Source: Timaviella obliquedivisa GSE-PSE-MK23-08B (GTDB taxonomy: Bacteria > Cyanobacteriota > Cyanobacteriia > Elainellales > Elainellaceae). Taken from it: a stretch of 64,000 nucleotides of DNA. This document shows, in pieces, positions 8,578 through 17,846 of this stretch. Both the position numbers and the translations under genes were made by a program. Location of the stretch: NCBI GenBank assembly GCA_019358855.1, contig JAHHII010000016.1, positions 25,939 through 89,938 on the forward strand. The letters are read 5' to 3'. How positions within the stretch are numbered: position 1 is the stretch's first letter; each line of letters opens with the position of its first letter. The notes under the pieces were generated by a model. That model had not been told where the DNA came from and ran no database searches. It saw only the letters and a list, made by a program, of their open reading frames with translations.

Positions 8578-10368
8578 ATGAAAAAAGCCGCACTGCTGAT
8601 TGGAATGAGTGAATATCAGCCTGGGTTAAATCCTTTGCCCGGAGCGGTGCGCGATATGGAAGCGATGCAGCGGGTGTTGCAGCATCCAGACATGGGCGGG
8701 TTTGATGAGATTAAGACTTTGGCAAATCCTGAAGTGCAGCAAATGCAGGAGGCGATCGAAGCTTTGTTTTCGAGTGGCGTGAAGGAAGATTTAACGCTAC
8801 TTTTTTTCTCAGGTCATGGCATTAAAGACGATCGCGGACGGCTATACTTTGCAACGCCGTTAACCCGCAAAAATAGTAATGGCGATTTAGTCAAAGCGAC
8901 TGCTGTGCCTGCGAGTTTTGTGCAAGATATCATGAGCCAATCGCGCTGTAAGCGCCAGATCGTCATTTTAGATTGCTGTTTCAGCGGCGCTTTTGCTGAG
9001 GGTATGACGGCGAAAGATGATGGCGTTGTTGATGTACAGTCGCAATTGGGCGGCGAGGGACGGGCAGTGCTAACCTCATCGACCTCGACGCAATACTCTT
9101 TTGAGCAACAAGGCTCAGAACTATCGGTGTACACCCGTTTTATTGTGGAAGGAATTGAAACAGGAATTGCTGACACCGACAATGATGGATTTATTGCGGT
9201 CGATGAACTGCACGACTATGCACGCAAAAAGGTACAAGATACATCGCCTGCAATGAAGCCTAAAATCTATGCAGTCGAGGAAGGGTTTCGCATCTTTTTG
9301 GCGAAAGCACCGACGAGCGATCCGAAGGTGCTTTATCGCAAAGAGGTGGAACGCTTTTTTAGCCGGGGCACAATCTCGGCGATCGGGCGGCACACGTTAG
9401 ATGTGCGCCAGACAACACTAGGATTATTACCAGATGTTGCAGCGGCGATCGAGGCAGAGGTCATGAAACCTTACCAAGAATATCAGGCGAAACTGCTGCG
9501 CTATGAGCAAGTTTTGGCGGCTGAATTGCAACAACGGCGGACTGCTTCGCAGATACCGCAAGGGTCGCTCCCCAACACCACATTGGGCGAACTGCAATCT
9601 TTTCAAAAGGCTTTAGGGTTACGGAAAGAAGATGTTGAGGCGATCTCTCGACGATTGATTCAACCAGAAGTGCGTCAGGAGGTCACTCAAACCCCACTTA
9701 AAGAGAGTTTTCCTAATCTCTCTAAGAGTTCAACTCCCGATTTTCAACCCCTCATTTCAACCCCTGTACGATCTGCTCCTGTACAAGAAGACCGATCGTT
9801 TCAAGGCACCCGCAAGCGATCGCGTCATTCCCTCTGGATTATTGTGGCTGTGATTGGCGTAGGGCTTGCAGTCGGGGCAGGCGCACGGCTCTTACTCTCT
9901 GGTGATTCAGATTATGGCTCTGTCTCTCCTCCGGTAAGTCCGACGATCGCAGTAGGCAGCTCTGCCACTCCTGAACCCTTTCCTGCGCCTGATCTGTCTC
10001 CTCCTTCCCCGGCTAACTCATCTCCTATTCCAAGCCCTGATCTCATTCCCACGCCTGAGCCATTGCCCGTGACCCCATCAGTTTGGGTGGTGATAGTGTC
10101 TAGTGATAGCACCTTGGAACTGGCGCAAGAACAAGTGAAAATTGCAGAAAACGCTGGGCTATCGGCGGCAATTGCTAAGCGAAATGAATGGTATGCAGTG
10201 CGCGTTGGAGAAGGATTTGCCAGCAAAGCGGAAGCAGAACAGGCAAAGGACTATATTCTGACGCAGGTGCCAGGATGGGCAAAAAATAAGCCTTTTGTGC
10301 GAAATCAGACAGATTGGTGTGGACAGCCTGTTGAGCAGGTAGGCTATGTGGAATGTCAGCAACCATAG
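8578..10368 (+). CDS. Membrane-anchored caspase-like protease (orthocaspase) with C-terminal periplasmic domain
   Basis: The 596 aa protein starts with a C14 caspase domain (about 1-240): KKAALLIGMSEY, the catalytic His in LFFSGHGIKDDRG and the catalytic Cys in VILDCCFSGAF. Both catalytic residues are present, so activity is expected. Residues about 255-385 contain helices (GRHTLDVRQTTLGLLPDVAAAIEAEV, divided by linkers). One membrane segment (about 420-445) is followed by a Pro/Ser-rich linker and a C-terminal SPOR-like domain (WVVIVSSDSTLELAQEQ to YILTQV). It forms an operon with the EACC1 gene. Predicted role: arginine/lysine-directed protease in stress, cell death or defence; the trigger is unknown. 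Confidence 0.88.
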   Translation: MKKAALLIGMSEYQPGLNPLPGAVRDMEAMQRVLQHPDMGGFDEIKTLANPEVQQMQEAIEALFSSGVKEDLTLLFFSGHGIKDDRGRLYFATPLTRKNSNGDLVKATAVPASFVQDIMSQSRCKRQIVILDCCFSGAFAEGMTAKDDGVVDVQSQLGGEGRAVLTSSTSTQYSFEQQGSELSVYTRFIVEGIETGIADTDNDGFIAVDELHDYARKKVQDTSPAMKPKIYAVEEGFRIFLAKAPTSDPKVLYRKEVERFFSRGTISAIGRHTLDVRQTTLGLLPDVAAAIEAEVMKPYQEYQAKLLRYEQVLAAELQQRRTASQIPQGSLPNTTLGELQSFQKALGLRKEDVEAISRRLIQPEVRQEVTQTPLKESFPNLSKSSTPDFQPLISTPVRSAPVQEDRSFQGTRKRSRHSLWIIVAVIGVGLAVGAGARLLLSGDSDYGSVSPPVSPTIAVGSSATPEPFPAPDLSPPSPANSSPIPSPDLIPTPEPLPVTPSVWVVIVSSDSTLELAQEQVKIAENAGLSAAIAKRNEWYAVRVGEGFASKAEAEQAKDYILTQVPGWAKNKPFVRNQTDWCGQPVEQVGYVECQQP

Positions 10369-10398
10369 TTCTCTATGTTCTGTATGAGGATGATTGAA

Positions 10399-11706
10399 CT
10401 ACGACTGCTCCAATCTTTTCCGCCATTCTGCGTCCACTTTGTCAGCGTTCAAGAACTCCTGCTCTGTTAAATCTGACTCAGTGGTATATGCCAGGTCTTT
10501 TGCATCAACCACTGTAGCGGCTGCAAACTGTTTGGCAAAGCTCAGTTTTTGATTAAGGGTATCGCTGCCAGAGTTAAGAGCGATTGCTCTTTCTTGGCGT
10601 AATACGTTCCGCGACTCAATGCCCCGGTTGCGCCACTGAATCCAGAAATAGCGAGCTAAGGGAATGCCCAAAAAGCCAATGCCATAGGCTAGCAAAATGC
10701 CATAAATACCGCCGACGAAGGCAACTAAACCGCCTAATTGAGCAGCGATCGTTCCATCTCGTAGTAAACTGCCTAGCACCAGCGCACCAACGAGATTAAC
10801 GCCACCCAAGCCTGCAGCTAGTATGATCTGTCCCGAACCTGCCTGGCTGAATCGCCACAGGGATTCTTTCAAGTAAGCGCCGACGGATCTAGACTGCTGC
10901 TGCTGTGCCGAAACTTGCAGTTGAGGAAAGTGATAGATAATCTGCCCCGTCGGACTCACTTCTGGTCTGCCGTTAAAGCGCGTCAGCACAGGCAGCATAT
11001 AGTCTTCAAATTCTTGTTGAGAGCGATCGCCCAGATTATCTAAATAAGGAACGACCTGTTCGGCAACAATCGCGCCATTGTTATTCCGAATGACGGTGGC
11101 GATCGTTTTCCAGCGGCGATCGTTGAGATCGGCGTTGGGGTCGCCATCGCCAAAAAGGAAAGAGAAGACCGATTCTAGGAAGTTCATTTCGTTTCCGTCT
11201 CGGCTTGACTTACGGCGATGCGCCCGATCGTCATAATAGTTGGGTGTAAAAATCCAGAAAAAGTCAGGGCTGAAAAAGCCCATACCGCCTCCTGAACCGC
11301 CACCCCAACTTCCGCCGCTGTCGTTGTCATTGTCGCCTCGGCTGCTGGCTAGGGCAATCAAGATAATGGCGATCGCCAGCATGATTAGCAAAATTGACGC
11401 AATCAGCACGATCCCAAACGACACGCGAATAATGTAGAACAGAACGCCCCAGATTTTGCTCCACCATTCCTGAAGCCGTAGCCGAAAATATTTGTTACGC
11501 AGCACATCCCGAAAATTGTTGGAAAACAGGTATGCCATCTCGCCCGACTCTGCAACCTGCATATGCCCACCCGCTTCAGAGGCAAGTTCTAGCAAATCGC
11601 GCTCGGCAACCTGCACCTCTAATCCCGCTTGAGACGCTACATCTCCAACTGTCACCCGATAACCTAATCTCTCTACCGCTTGCATGACGGAAGGGTTTAA
11701 AGCCAT
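10399..11706 (-). CDS. Conserved cyanobacterial/plastid-type membrane protein, function unknown
   Basis: The ATG at 11706 (MALNPSVMQAVERLGYRVTVGDVA) is preferred over a TTG at 11721. The 435 aa product has an N-terminal helical DNA-binding-like domain (about 1-80), a hydrophobic segment at about 90-125 (LFYIIRVSFGIVLIASILLI), a Gly/Ser-rich and Asp-rich linker, a soluble middle domain (RWKTIATVIRNNNGAIVAEQ) and two further hydrophobic segments at about 305-365. Close relatives occur across cyanobacteria and plants without an established function. It converges with the caspase gene. A role in the thylakoid or plasma membrane is only a guess. Confidence 0.75.
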   Translation of the reverse strand: MALNPSVMQAVERLGYRVTVGDVASQAGLEVQVAERDLLELASEAGGHMQVAESGEMAYLFSNNFRDVLRNKYFRLRLQEWWSKIWGVLFYIIRVSFGIVLIASILLIMLAIAIILIALASSRGDNDNDSGGSWGGGSGGGMGFFSPDFFWIFTPNYYDDRAHRRKSSRDGNEMNFLESVFSFLFGDGDPNADLNDRRWKTIATVIRNNNGAIVAEQVVPYLDNLGDRSQQEFEDYMLPVLTRFNGRPEVSPTGQIIYHFPQLQVSAQQQQSRSVGAYLKESLWRFSQAGSGQIILAAGLGGVNLVGALVLGSLLRDGTIAAQLGGLVAFVGGIYGILLAYGIGFLGIPLARYFWIQWRNRGIESRNVLRQERAIALNSGSDTLNQKLSFAKQFAAATVVDAKDLAYTTESDLTEQEFLNADKVDAEWRKRLEQS

Positions 11707-11841
11707 GCCATTGAACCTCAAACGATCTGCTCTCTTCAGTATAGGTTTTGGTTCTAAATGATGGGGAAAACGCAGTCACTCAGAACTTAGTCCCTTAGAA
11801 CTCAGTCCTTTAGAACTCAGTCACCTAGACAGAATAAACTG

Positions 11842-12120
11842 TCAAAGGTGCCTCATAGACTTTAATATTCGCATCGGAGTAAATTCTGGCTCTGTGACGA
11901 AAATCTCAGGAGGCTGAGGCTGAGGCAAACGCAGGTGTTCAACGGGCAAAGAATACTCCTCTGGAACAATTTCACAGGCAACGGTTGAAATCATCTCAGA
12001 GGATATGGGGTTAGCTGTAAGCCACGTGACAGAGCCATCAGGAAAAATGACGACGTTATCGAGAAGGAGGGAATTACTTAAATTTGCACCATTGGGCTGA
12101 TCTGGTGATAAGATGCGCAT
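11842..12120 (-). CDS. Small hypothetical protein
   Basis: A 92 aa product not recognised. It contains a strand-rich portion NVVIFPDGSVTWLT and a proline-rich stretch LPQPQPPEIF. ATG at 12120; divergent from ycf3 with 165 bp between. Codon use looks normal for the window and there is no overlapping alternative gene, so it is probably real. Confidence 0.55.
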   Translation of the reverse strand: MRILSPDQPNGANLSNSLLLDNVVIFPDGSVTWLTANPISSEMISTVACEIVPEEYSLPVEHLRLPQPQPPEIFVTEPEFTPMRILKSMRHL

Positions 12121-12285
12121 CTTTACGGCTGTTTAAGGTGAAGCTACGTGAAGCGGTTATTGTAGCTGCGTGTTGTCGGGTTGGATCAGGTTAAAGTATT
12201 AAATTGTGAGATGTTCTCCAGTATTCCATTTAGACTGCTTTAACACGCTCTTTCTGTCCTTCCTAAATTCTTACCCGAGGCGACC

Positions 12286-12807
12286 ATGCCCAGATCTCAA
12301 CGAAATGACAACTTTATTGATAAAACCTTTACTGTCATGGCAGACATGATTTTGAAGGTGCTACCCACCAGCCGAGCCGCCAAAGAAGCATTTGCTTACT
12401 ACCGAGATGGGATGTCGGCTCAGGGCGATGGCGAATACGCCGAGGCGATGGCGAACTATGAAGAGGCTCTGCGGCTAGAAAAAGACCCCTACGATCGCAG
12501 TTTCATTCTCTACAACATGGGCTTAATCTTTGCGAGCAACGGCGACCATAACAAAGCGCTAGAACTCTATCACCAATCTATTGAAATCAGTCCTCGGATG
12601 CCCCAGGCGTTGAATAATATCGCGGTTATTTATTATCACTTGGGCGAGATGAAGCAGGAGGAAGGCGATAACGAAGCGGCTGAAGAACTGTTCGATAAGG
12701 CTGCGGATTACTGGCAACGCGCCATTCGTCAGGCTCCCAATAACTACATTGAGGCGCAGAACTGGATGAAGACGACTGGGCGATCGAAGGCAGATGTTTT
12801 CTTTTAA
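12286..12807 (+). CDS. ycf3: Photosystem I assembly protein Ycf3
   Basis: The 173 aa product matches Ycf3 throughout: [20 protein letters not shown] at the start, then three TPR units (about 35-68, 72-105 and 110-160) with [38 protein letters not shown] and [15 protein letters not shown]. It is a peripheral thylakoid chaperone for PSI subunits. It lies 29 bp upstream of gatC on the same strand and may be co-transcribed. Confidence 0.96.
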   Translation: MPRSQRNDNFIDKTFTVMADMILKVLPTSRAAKEAFAYYRDGMSAQGDGEYAEAMANYEEALRLEKDPYDRSFILYNMGLIFASNGDHNKALELYHQSIEISPRMPQALNNIAVIYYHLGEMKQEEGDNEAAEELFDKAADYWQRAIRQAPNNYIEAQNWMKTTGRSKADVFF

Positions 12808-12836
12808 AAGCTAGATTTTCTTTTGCAGGCTAAATC

Positions 12837-13139
12837 ATGATTGATCGAGAACAGGTTCATAAAGTGGCTCATTTGGCGCGACTAGATTTATCGGCTGGCG
12901 AAGAAGAGCAGTTTACAACGCAACTCAATGGCATCCTAGATTACTTTGAGCAGTTGAACGAGCTAGATACGACCAACGTTCAGCCTACGACTAGGGCGAT
13001 CGAGGTGAGCAATGTGGCGCGAGTAGATGCGTTGCAGCCTTCGCCAGAACGGGAGCAAATTTTGGAGAGTGCCCCCGACCGAGAGACGAACATTCAAGGA
13101 GACTTTTTTAAGGTGCCAAAGATTATGAGCGCAGATTAA
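12837..13139 (+). CDS. gatC: Asp/Glu-tRNA amidotransferase subunit C
   Basis: A 100 aa product with the GatC pattern [19 protein letters not shown], then [16 protein letters not shown] and the C-terminal FFKVPKIM. GatC stabilises the GatA-GatB complex that converts Glu-tRNA(Gln) and Asp-tRNA(Asn) to the amides; gatA and gatB are not in this window. ATG start; 13 bp separates it from the convergent fraE stop. Confidence 0.95.
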   Translation: MIDREQVHKVAHLARLDLSAGEEEQFTTQLNGILDYFEQLNELDTTNVQPTTRAIEVSNVARVDALQPSPEREQILESAPDRETNIQGDFFKVPKIMSAD

Positions 13140-13152
13140 GTTCTTTAACTGA

Positions 13153-13932
13153 TTAGAACTCTCGGCGAGAAAAGATCAGGACGGCGATCGCTAATACCAA
13201 TCCTATCCACACCAGCCCATAGATCGTACTCCCCAGCAAGTCTAGCGGCTGGGGCAGTAAAGTCATGCCGTAGATTGCTTCGTTCTTAAGGTTAAAGCGC
13301 GACAGGTCGGGCAGCACCAAGTAAAGATTTTGAGTCATCTGCCGAATGCCTGGGCTTTCTACCAAATTTCCCAATGTGACAATATCGCGGCTAAAGTTCC
13401 CCATTAGGTAAACTGCTAGGGTTAGCATCATGGCGATCAATGAACTGGTGAACACGCCAAAAAGAATGGCAACTCCAGCAATAAGAGCAAGTTCTAGAAA
13501 CTGAAAGAGTACCGTCACAAAAATGCTGGTGACCGGATAAGAAATTTGTTTGGCACTGAGTATTGCCAGAAAGATAGCCGTCATTGCTGCCAACAACACC
13601 GCCAACACTGCCGATAACCCGACATGTTTGCCCACAACAAACTCAGCGCGACTGATTGGTTTTGCGATCAGGACGTAGACTGTGCGCTTCTCAATTTCTT
13701 TATTAATGAGCGCTGTGCCGACAAAAAGGGTGACGACCAGTCCGAAAAGACTCATGGCGGCTAAGCCGATGTCGATGATGATTTTGTTTTCATTACCCGC
13801 TGCGATTTCGGGAAGGAGCACCGCAGCCGCAATCATGAGCAGAGCAAAGAAGCCAATGATATAGAGAACGCGATCGCGGATTACCTCGCGGAATACGTTG
13901 GAAGCCACTACTAGAGTTCGACCTAAGTTCAT
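13153..13932 (-). CDS. fraE: ABC-2 type permease, FraE-like (filament integrity)
   Basis: The ATG at 13932 (MNLGRTLVVASNVFREVIRDRV) is preferred to a GTG two codons earlier. About six membrane spans fill 259 aa, including IIGFFALLMIAAAVLLPEI and the C-terminal LVWIGLVLAIAVLIF; the segment KRTVYVLIAKPISRAEFVVGK is typical of ABC-2 permeases. It is the third gene after fraC and fraD, the order known from Anabaena, where FraE contributes to septal junctions and filament integrity. No ATPase gene is adjacent. FraE is named on family plus context. Confidence 0.85.
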   Translation of the reverse strand: MNLGRTLVVASNVFREVIRDRVLYIIGFFALLMIAAAVLLPEIAAGNENKIIIDIGLAAMSLFGLVVTLFVGTALINKEIEKRTVYVLIAKPISRAEFVVGKHVGLSAVLAVLLAAMTAIFLAILSAKQISYPVTSIFVTVLFQFLELALIAGVAILFGVFTSSLIAMMLTLAVYLMGNFSRDIVTLGNLVESPGIRQMTQNLYLVLPDLSRFNLKNEAIYGMTLLPQPLDLLGSTIYGLVWIGLVLAIAVLIFSRREF

Positions 13933-14030
13933 AGACACCCGTTAAATTTTTGATTCGACCGCTTTTAATATGCCCTGCCAAGGCTAAATATTTCCTGGGA
14001 GGATGGCTGGATCAGGATGCTTTGGCAACT

Positions 14031-15161
14031 CTAAATGCTAGGCGTTGGACTAGCGGCAGGAGTCCGAGGGTTAAGGTTCCACCAGGGAGCCGTTGCCGGA
14101 GGTGGAGCGCGATCGATTGTAATGCCGCTGGTACGCGAGTCAATGGGGTCGCATTTAAGGAGATAAAAGCTGAGTTCTTTAGGACGTTCTAAGCCTCTAA
14201 CTGGCGGTGCATCTGGCTCTCGGGGGACACGGCAGGATTTAGCTAAGGTGTAGCCGTTGGGTTGAGAGCTAGGGCCCCGCCAAATGGCTTGCAGAAGAAG
14301 TGTGCCGTACCAAGGAGACTGAGAGCCAGGGGCGTTGTCAATGTTACTAGGAAAAAATTGGGCGTTGTAAAGCCAGAGGCGGGCTTCTTCAGCGCCAGGG
14401 ATATTGCCAAAAACTTTTTGGGCAATCACCGGAGCCATGTTGAAGGGACGAATAGGCGAGGTTTCGGCTTGAATATTGCGGAGGAGCCGTTGTCCATCTG
14501 CCCACGATCGCCCCCTCAGTTCCCCGCGGCGAAGTTCATCTCGAATCATGGCTTCGGCAGTGTCTAGAATCGTTACACCTTGAGAAACAGGAGGGGAATT
14601 GAGCCGAACAATAAAGGCGCTTTTGTTAACGTTGCGATCGGCTAGAAGGCTAGGATACTGCTGAAGCAAATTATCAAGCAAGAAATGAAACTGAATCCAG
14701 CAGCTTAGCAGAATTGAAATTAGAGCGAGCAAAACGAGATATTGCCGCTCAAAAGGGAGGAAGTCATCAAACTTTTTGATCTGAGGGCCCGTTTTTAGCA
14801 AAGTTGGGATGGCAGCAATGATGCCAGATAACAACGGCCAACTAATCAGCGCGGTCGGGAAATCTTGAATGAAGAAACGATTGCTATAGAGTGCAATACT
14901 CAGCAATGCCCCGGTTACCCAGGGCCCATAAGTAATTTTCAAACCTAAAAGCGGAATAGGCACAGTTTTCTTGAAAAGTACCCAATCTGTGCCAATGATG
15001 AGGAAAAACCAGCCAGTCAGCGCGACAAGTTCTTTGGCAGCGGGTTCACGAATTAGCAGGTAAACCAGCCAAGAAAATATCCCTAGCAACAGCGCCGTTG
15101 TCCCCGAAAATTGCTGAACGTCTTTGAAGCGTGCCTGGAACTGGTCAATAAGTTTTTTCAC
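14031..15161 (-). CDS. fraD: Septal junction protein FraD (DUF5357)
   Basis: A 376 aa product. The N-terminal half has about five membrane segments (from TTALLLGIFSWLVYLLI to LVLLALISILLSCWIQFHFLL); the C-terminal half from about 190 is a periplasmic globular domain (FIVRLNSPPVSQGVTILDTAEAMIRDEL broken by turns). FraD forms the plug/module of septal junctions that connect neighbouring cells in a filament. The GTG start overlaps the fraC stop by 4 bp (GTGA), so the two are translationally coupled. No damage is visible. Confidence 0.88.
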   Translation of the reverse strand: MKKLIDQFQARFKDVQQFSGTTALLLGIFSWLVYLLIREPAAKELVALTGWFFLIIGTDWVLFKKTVPIPLLGLKITYGPWVTGALLSIALYSNRFFIQDFPTALISWPLLSGIIAAIPTLLKTGPQIKKFDDFLPFERQYLVLLALISILLSCWIQFHFLLDNLLQQYPSLLADRNVNKSAFIVRLNSPPVSQGVTILDTAEAMIRDELRRGELRGRSWADGQRLLRNIQAETSPIRPFNMAPVIAQKVFGNIPGAEEARLWLYNAQFFPSNIDNAPGSQSPWYGTLLLQAIWRGPSSQPNGYTLAKSCRVPREPDAPPVRGLERPKELSFYLLKCDPIDSRTSGITIDRAPPPATAPWWNLNPRTPAASPTPSI

Positions 15162-15733
15162 AGCGGCACATTAAGGTTTGATTGGAAGACGATCCGCAGC
15201 AACAGCGCCACCAAAATTGCGCTATAGCTCCAGGCATTAGCTACCAGGGTGGTGTTGAGCCGCGGACGGAACTGGCGGGGTTTACGCTGAGGTGAAACAA
15301 AAACCCCTGTTTCGACGACCACATCAGGAGCTTTGGGGAGATCTTTTTTCATCAACCAATCTAGCCCGACCAGCCCCAGCCACTTCATGCCCAGGCTGAC
15401 AAAAAAGGTAATGAAGCAAATCATGATTAATAGCTCGGCAGTGCCGTTAGACCATTGGTCAAAAAAGATAAAGTTCATCAGCGCTATCTTTAGCTCTGTG
15501 AGTAAAGGCGTGGGCAGTGCCAGGGAGGTTCCCAACAGCAAGAACGTGACTAGCCAGCCTAAAACTGTCGTTAATAAATTAATAGAGGCGGCAAACTGGA
15601 CGCTTTGCTTCGGGGGAATATTGAGTTGTTTATGAAGGACGGTGGCTTCAATGGCGATCGCCATCAGCAAAAATACGATCTGAAAGGCGATCGCTCGGAG
15701 AGGAACAACGCTAGGGATGAAGTCAAAGAACAT
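15158..15733 (-). CDS. fraC: Filament integrity protein FraC
   Basis: A 191 aa integral membrane protein with three to four hydrophobic helices (for example AIAFQIVFLLMAIAIEATVL and ICFITFFVSLGMKWLGLVGL), a basic loop SPQRKPRQFRPRLN and a C-terminal helix. FraC localises to septa and works with FraD in cell-cell communication. It is the first gene of fraC-fraD-fraE. Its presence is the strongest sign that the organism is filamentous. Confidence 0.87.
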   Translation of the reverse strand: MFFDFIPSVVPLRAIAFQIVFLLMAIAIEATVLHKQLNIPPKQSVQFAASINLLTTVLGWLVTFLLLGTSLALPTPLLTELKIALMNFIFFDQWSNGTAELLIMICFITFFVSLGMKWLGLVGLDWLMKKDLPKAPDVVVETGVFVSPQRKPRQFRPRLNTTLVANAWSYSAILVALLLRIVFQSNLNVPL

Positions 15734-15983
15734 CGGTTCAAGAAAAAATGCAGGGAGATTCTTTCATTAAAAGTACTTCAGCCTGAACAGAATGGATCTG
15801 TGGGATAGGAAAAGAAGTGGGCAGCACAAGGAGGAACTAGGAGTTAATTCTTTTTGTAAAAACGCTACATGTAGTAAATATTAGTAATATTTAGGTCAGA
15901 ATAACTACTTGTAGTGTTACCGTGAAGGCGCGAATGAAGTTTTTTTTCCTTCTTTTATCTCTCTTAATTTATCCTTCTTTAAA

Positions 15984-17135
15984 GTGAGCAATACTAAAGT
16001 CATGACTAGATCAGGCATCGGTATTCGGACAGCCCAGGGTCGGTCTGAGCGGTTAGCAGGTCAGACCCACGTGTATGACGGGCTGGGGAAGGGAAAGTCG
16101 CAGGCAGCGCTGGGTGTGGTGCTGCGATCGATTGGGCTAGGCATTCACACGGGGACGCAAACGCGGGTGTTGCTGCTGCGATTTTTGAAGGGCCCTGGAC
16201 GGACTTACGATGAAGATGCGGCGATCGAAGCATTGCGGCGCGGGTTTCCGCACTTAATTGACCAGGTACGGACGGGTCGGGCAGAATTTTTTGGAGCAGA
16301 TGAAATTACAAAGTTTGACCGCTTGGAGGCGCAGCGGGGCTGGGATGTGGCAAAAGGAGCGATCGCTTCTGGGCTTTATTCAGTCGTAGTTTTAGACGAA
16401 ATTAATCCAGTGCTTGACCTGGGTTTGCTGCCCGTTGAAGAGGTTGTAAAAACTTTACTGAATAAATCCCCCGATTTAGAGGTCATTGCCACAGGACGGG
16501 CTGCGCCCCAAGCCGTGTTAGATATTGCTGACCTGCATTCTGAGATGAAGGCGTATCATCATCCTAATGCGTTGGCGCATGGCATTGAGGGTATTGAAAT
16601 TTATACCGGTGCAGGTAAGGGTAAATCGACTAGTGCGTTAGGCAAAGCGTTACAGGCGATCGGAAAAGGAATTAGTCAGGATAAGTCGCACCGGGTGTTG
16701 ATTTTGCAGTGGTTGAAGGGTGGGGTGGGTTATACCGAAGATGCGGCGATCGCGGCGCTTCACCAAAGCTATCCTAATTTAGTGGATCATCAGCGCTGTG
16801 GACGGGATGCGATCGTGTGGCGGGGGCAACAACAAGAATTGGATTATGTGGAGGCTGAGCGCGGTTGGGAAATTGCGAGGGCGGCGATCGCCTCTGGTCT
16901 TTACAAAACTATTATTCTTGATGAACTCAACCCCACCGTAGATCTAGAATTACTTCCGCAAGAACCGATCGTCCAAGCTCTTCTTAGAAAGCCGCGCGAC
17001 ACCGAAATTATTATCACCGGACGCTGCAAAAATCCCCCAGACTACTTCGACCTCGCCAGCGTCCATTCTGAAGTCTACTGCCACAAACATTACGCTGAAA
17101 AAGGTATTGATCTCAAACGAGGCGTAGATTTTTAA
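15984..17135 (+). CDS. Tandem-duplicated corrinoid adenosyltransferase-like P-loop protein (CobO/BtuR family)
   Basis: The 383 aa protein is two homologous CobO-like halves in one chain (about 22-195 and 200-375). Each has a P-loop: VYDGLGKGKSQAALG in the first, IYTGAGKGKSTSALGKAL in the second. Each also has RVLLLRFLKG or RVLILQWLKG, YDEDAAIEALRRG or YTEDAAIAALHQS, a Walker-B-like VVLDEINP or IILDELNP, and ATGRAAP or ITGRCKN. Usual CobO proteins are about 200 aa single domains, so the fusion probably forms an intramolecular pseudodimer. The first P-loop has S for the usual S/T plus Q, while the second is canonical. Predicted activity is ATP:cob(I)alamin adenosyltransfer. GTG start; ATG at 16002 is possible. 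Confidence 0.85.
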   Translation: MSNTKVMTRSGIGIRTAQGRSERLAGQTHVYDGLGKGKSQAALGVVLRSIGLGIHTGTQTRVLLLRFLKGPGRTYDEDAAIEALRRGFPHLIDQVRTGRAEFFGADEITKFDRLEAQRGWDVAKGAIASGLYSVVVLDEINPVLDLGLLPVEEVVKTLLNKSPDLEVIATGRAAPQAVLDIADLHSEMKAYHHPNALAHGIEGIEIYTGAGKGKSTSALGKALQAIGKGISQDKSHRVLILQWLKGGVGYTEDAAIAALHQSYPNLVDHQRCGRDAIVWRGQQQELDYVEAERGWEIARAAIASGLYKTIILDELNPTVDLELLPQEPIVQALLRKPRDTEIIITGRCKNPPDYFDLASVHSEVYCHKHYAEKGIDLKRGVDF

Positions 17136-17260
17136 GCAGGGTTAAAAGACCAGGTTCATGGGGGACGTTAGAAGCCGTGTCATTTGAAGCGATCGCTTTC
17201 AGCCTAAAATGTGTTTACCATTTAAAGGTCTAATGTAGAACTTTTTAGGCTCAGATCGCT

Positions 17261-17833
17261 ATGACCGCCACTTCATCAACCCTTGCCTCTCGCCTCCGTA
17301 ACCTCATTATTGTCCTGGTTGCTGTTGTCCTTAGCGTTGCTCTCTTTTTGGGTCTGCGAACGGGCACAAGCTCTGGCTCCCTTACTAGCCTGGCAGCGAT
17401 CGCTGTTCCCCTTGATGTAGCGCTCAAAAACGGTAAGCCCACTCTCGTAGAGTTCTACGCCAACTGGTGCTCGGCTTGTCAAGCAATGGCGAATGATATG
17501 AGCGAACTTGAGCAGCAATATGGCGATCGCGTCAACTTCGTCATGCTCAACGTCGATAACAACAAATGGCTTCCCGAGATGCTGAGCTATCGGGTTGATG
17601 GCATTCCTCACTTTGAATTCCTGACGCAAAAAGGAGAAGCGATCGCCAGCACCATTGGTCAACAACCTCGTGCCATCATGGCAAGCAACATTGAAGCCCT
17701 CGCCACTGCCTCTCCTCTGCCTCATCTCCAAAACCGAGGTCGTGTCTCTGAAATAGAACCTCCCGTGACCCAAGACAGTGCTCAAGCCAGAACCGATGAC
17801 CCGCGTAGTCATGGAGGACAAGTGGTGCAATAG
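17261..17833 (+). CDS. txlA: Membrane-anchored thioredoxin-like protein (TxlA/HCF164 type)
   Basis: A 190 aa product with one N-terminal membrane anchor (LIIVLVAVVLSVALFLGL) and a thioredoxin fold with active site YANWCSACQAMAND; the cis-proline segment is VDGIPHFEF. It matches TxlA/HCF164, which carries reducing power to the thylakoid lumen for cytochrome b6f and c-type cytochrome assembly. The C-terminal 40 residues are disordered. It converges with mgtE. Confidence 0.88.
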   Translation: MTATSSTLASRLRNLIIVLVAVVLSVALFLGLRTGTSSGSLTSLAAIAVPLDVALKNGKPTLVEFYANWCSACQAMANDMSELEQQYGDRVNFVMLNVDNNKWLPEMLSYRVDGIPHFEFLTQKGEAIASTIGQQPRAIMASNIEALATASPLPHLQNRGRVSEIEPPVTQDSAQARTDDPRSHGGQVVQ

Positions 17834-17846
17834 CACCAGGGTTCTC

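Noticed and set aside
8310..8593. Two minus-strand frames within the EACC1-like gene
   Set aside because: Both are reverse-strand shadows with serine/leucine-rich composition; the + strand frame has family features and a coupled downstream gene.
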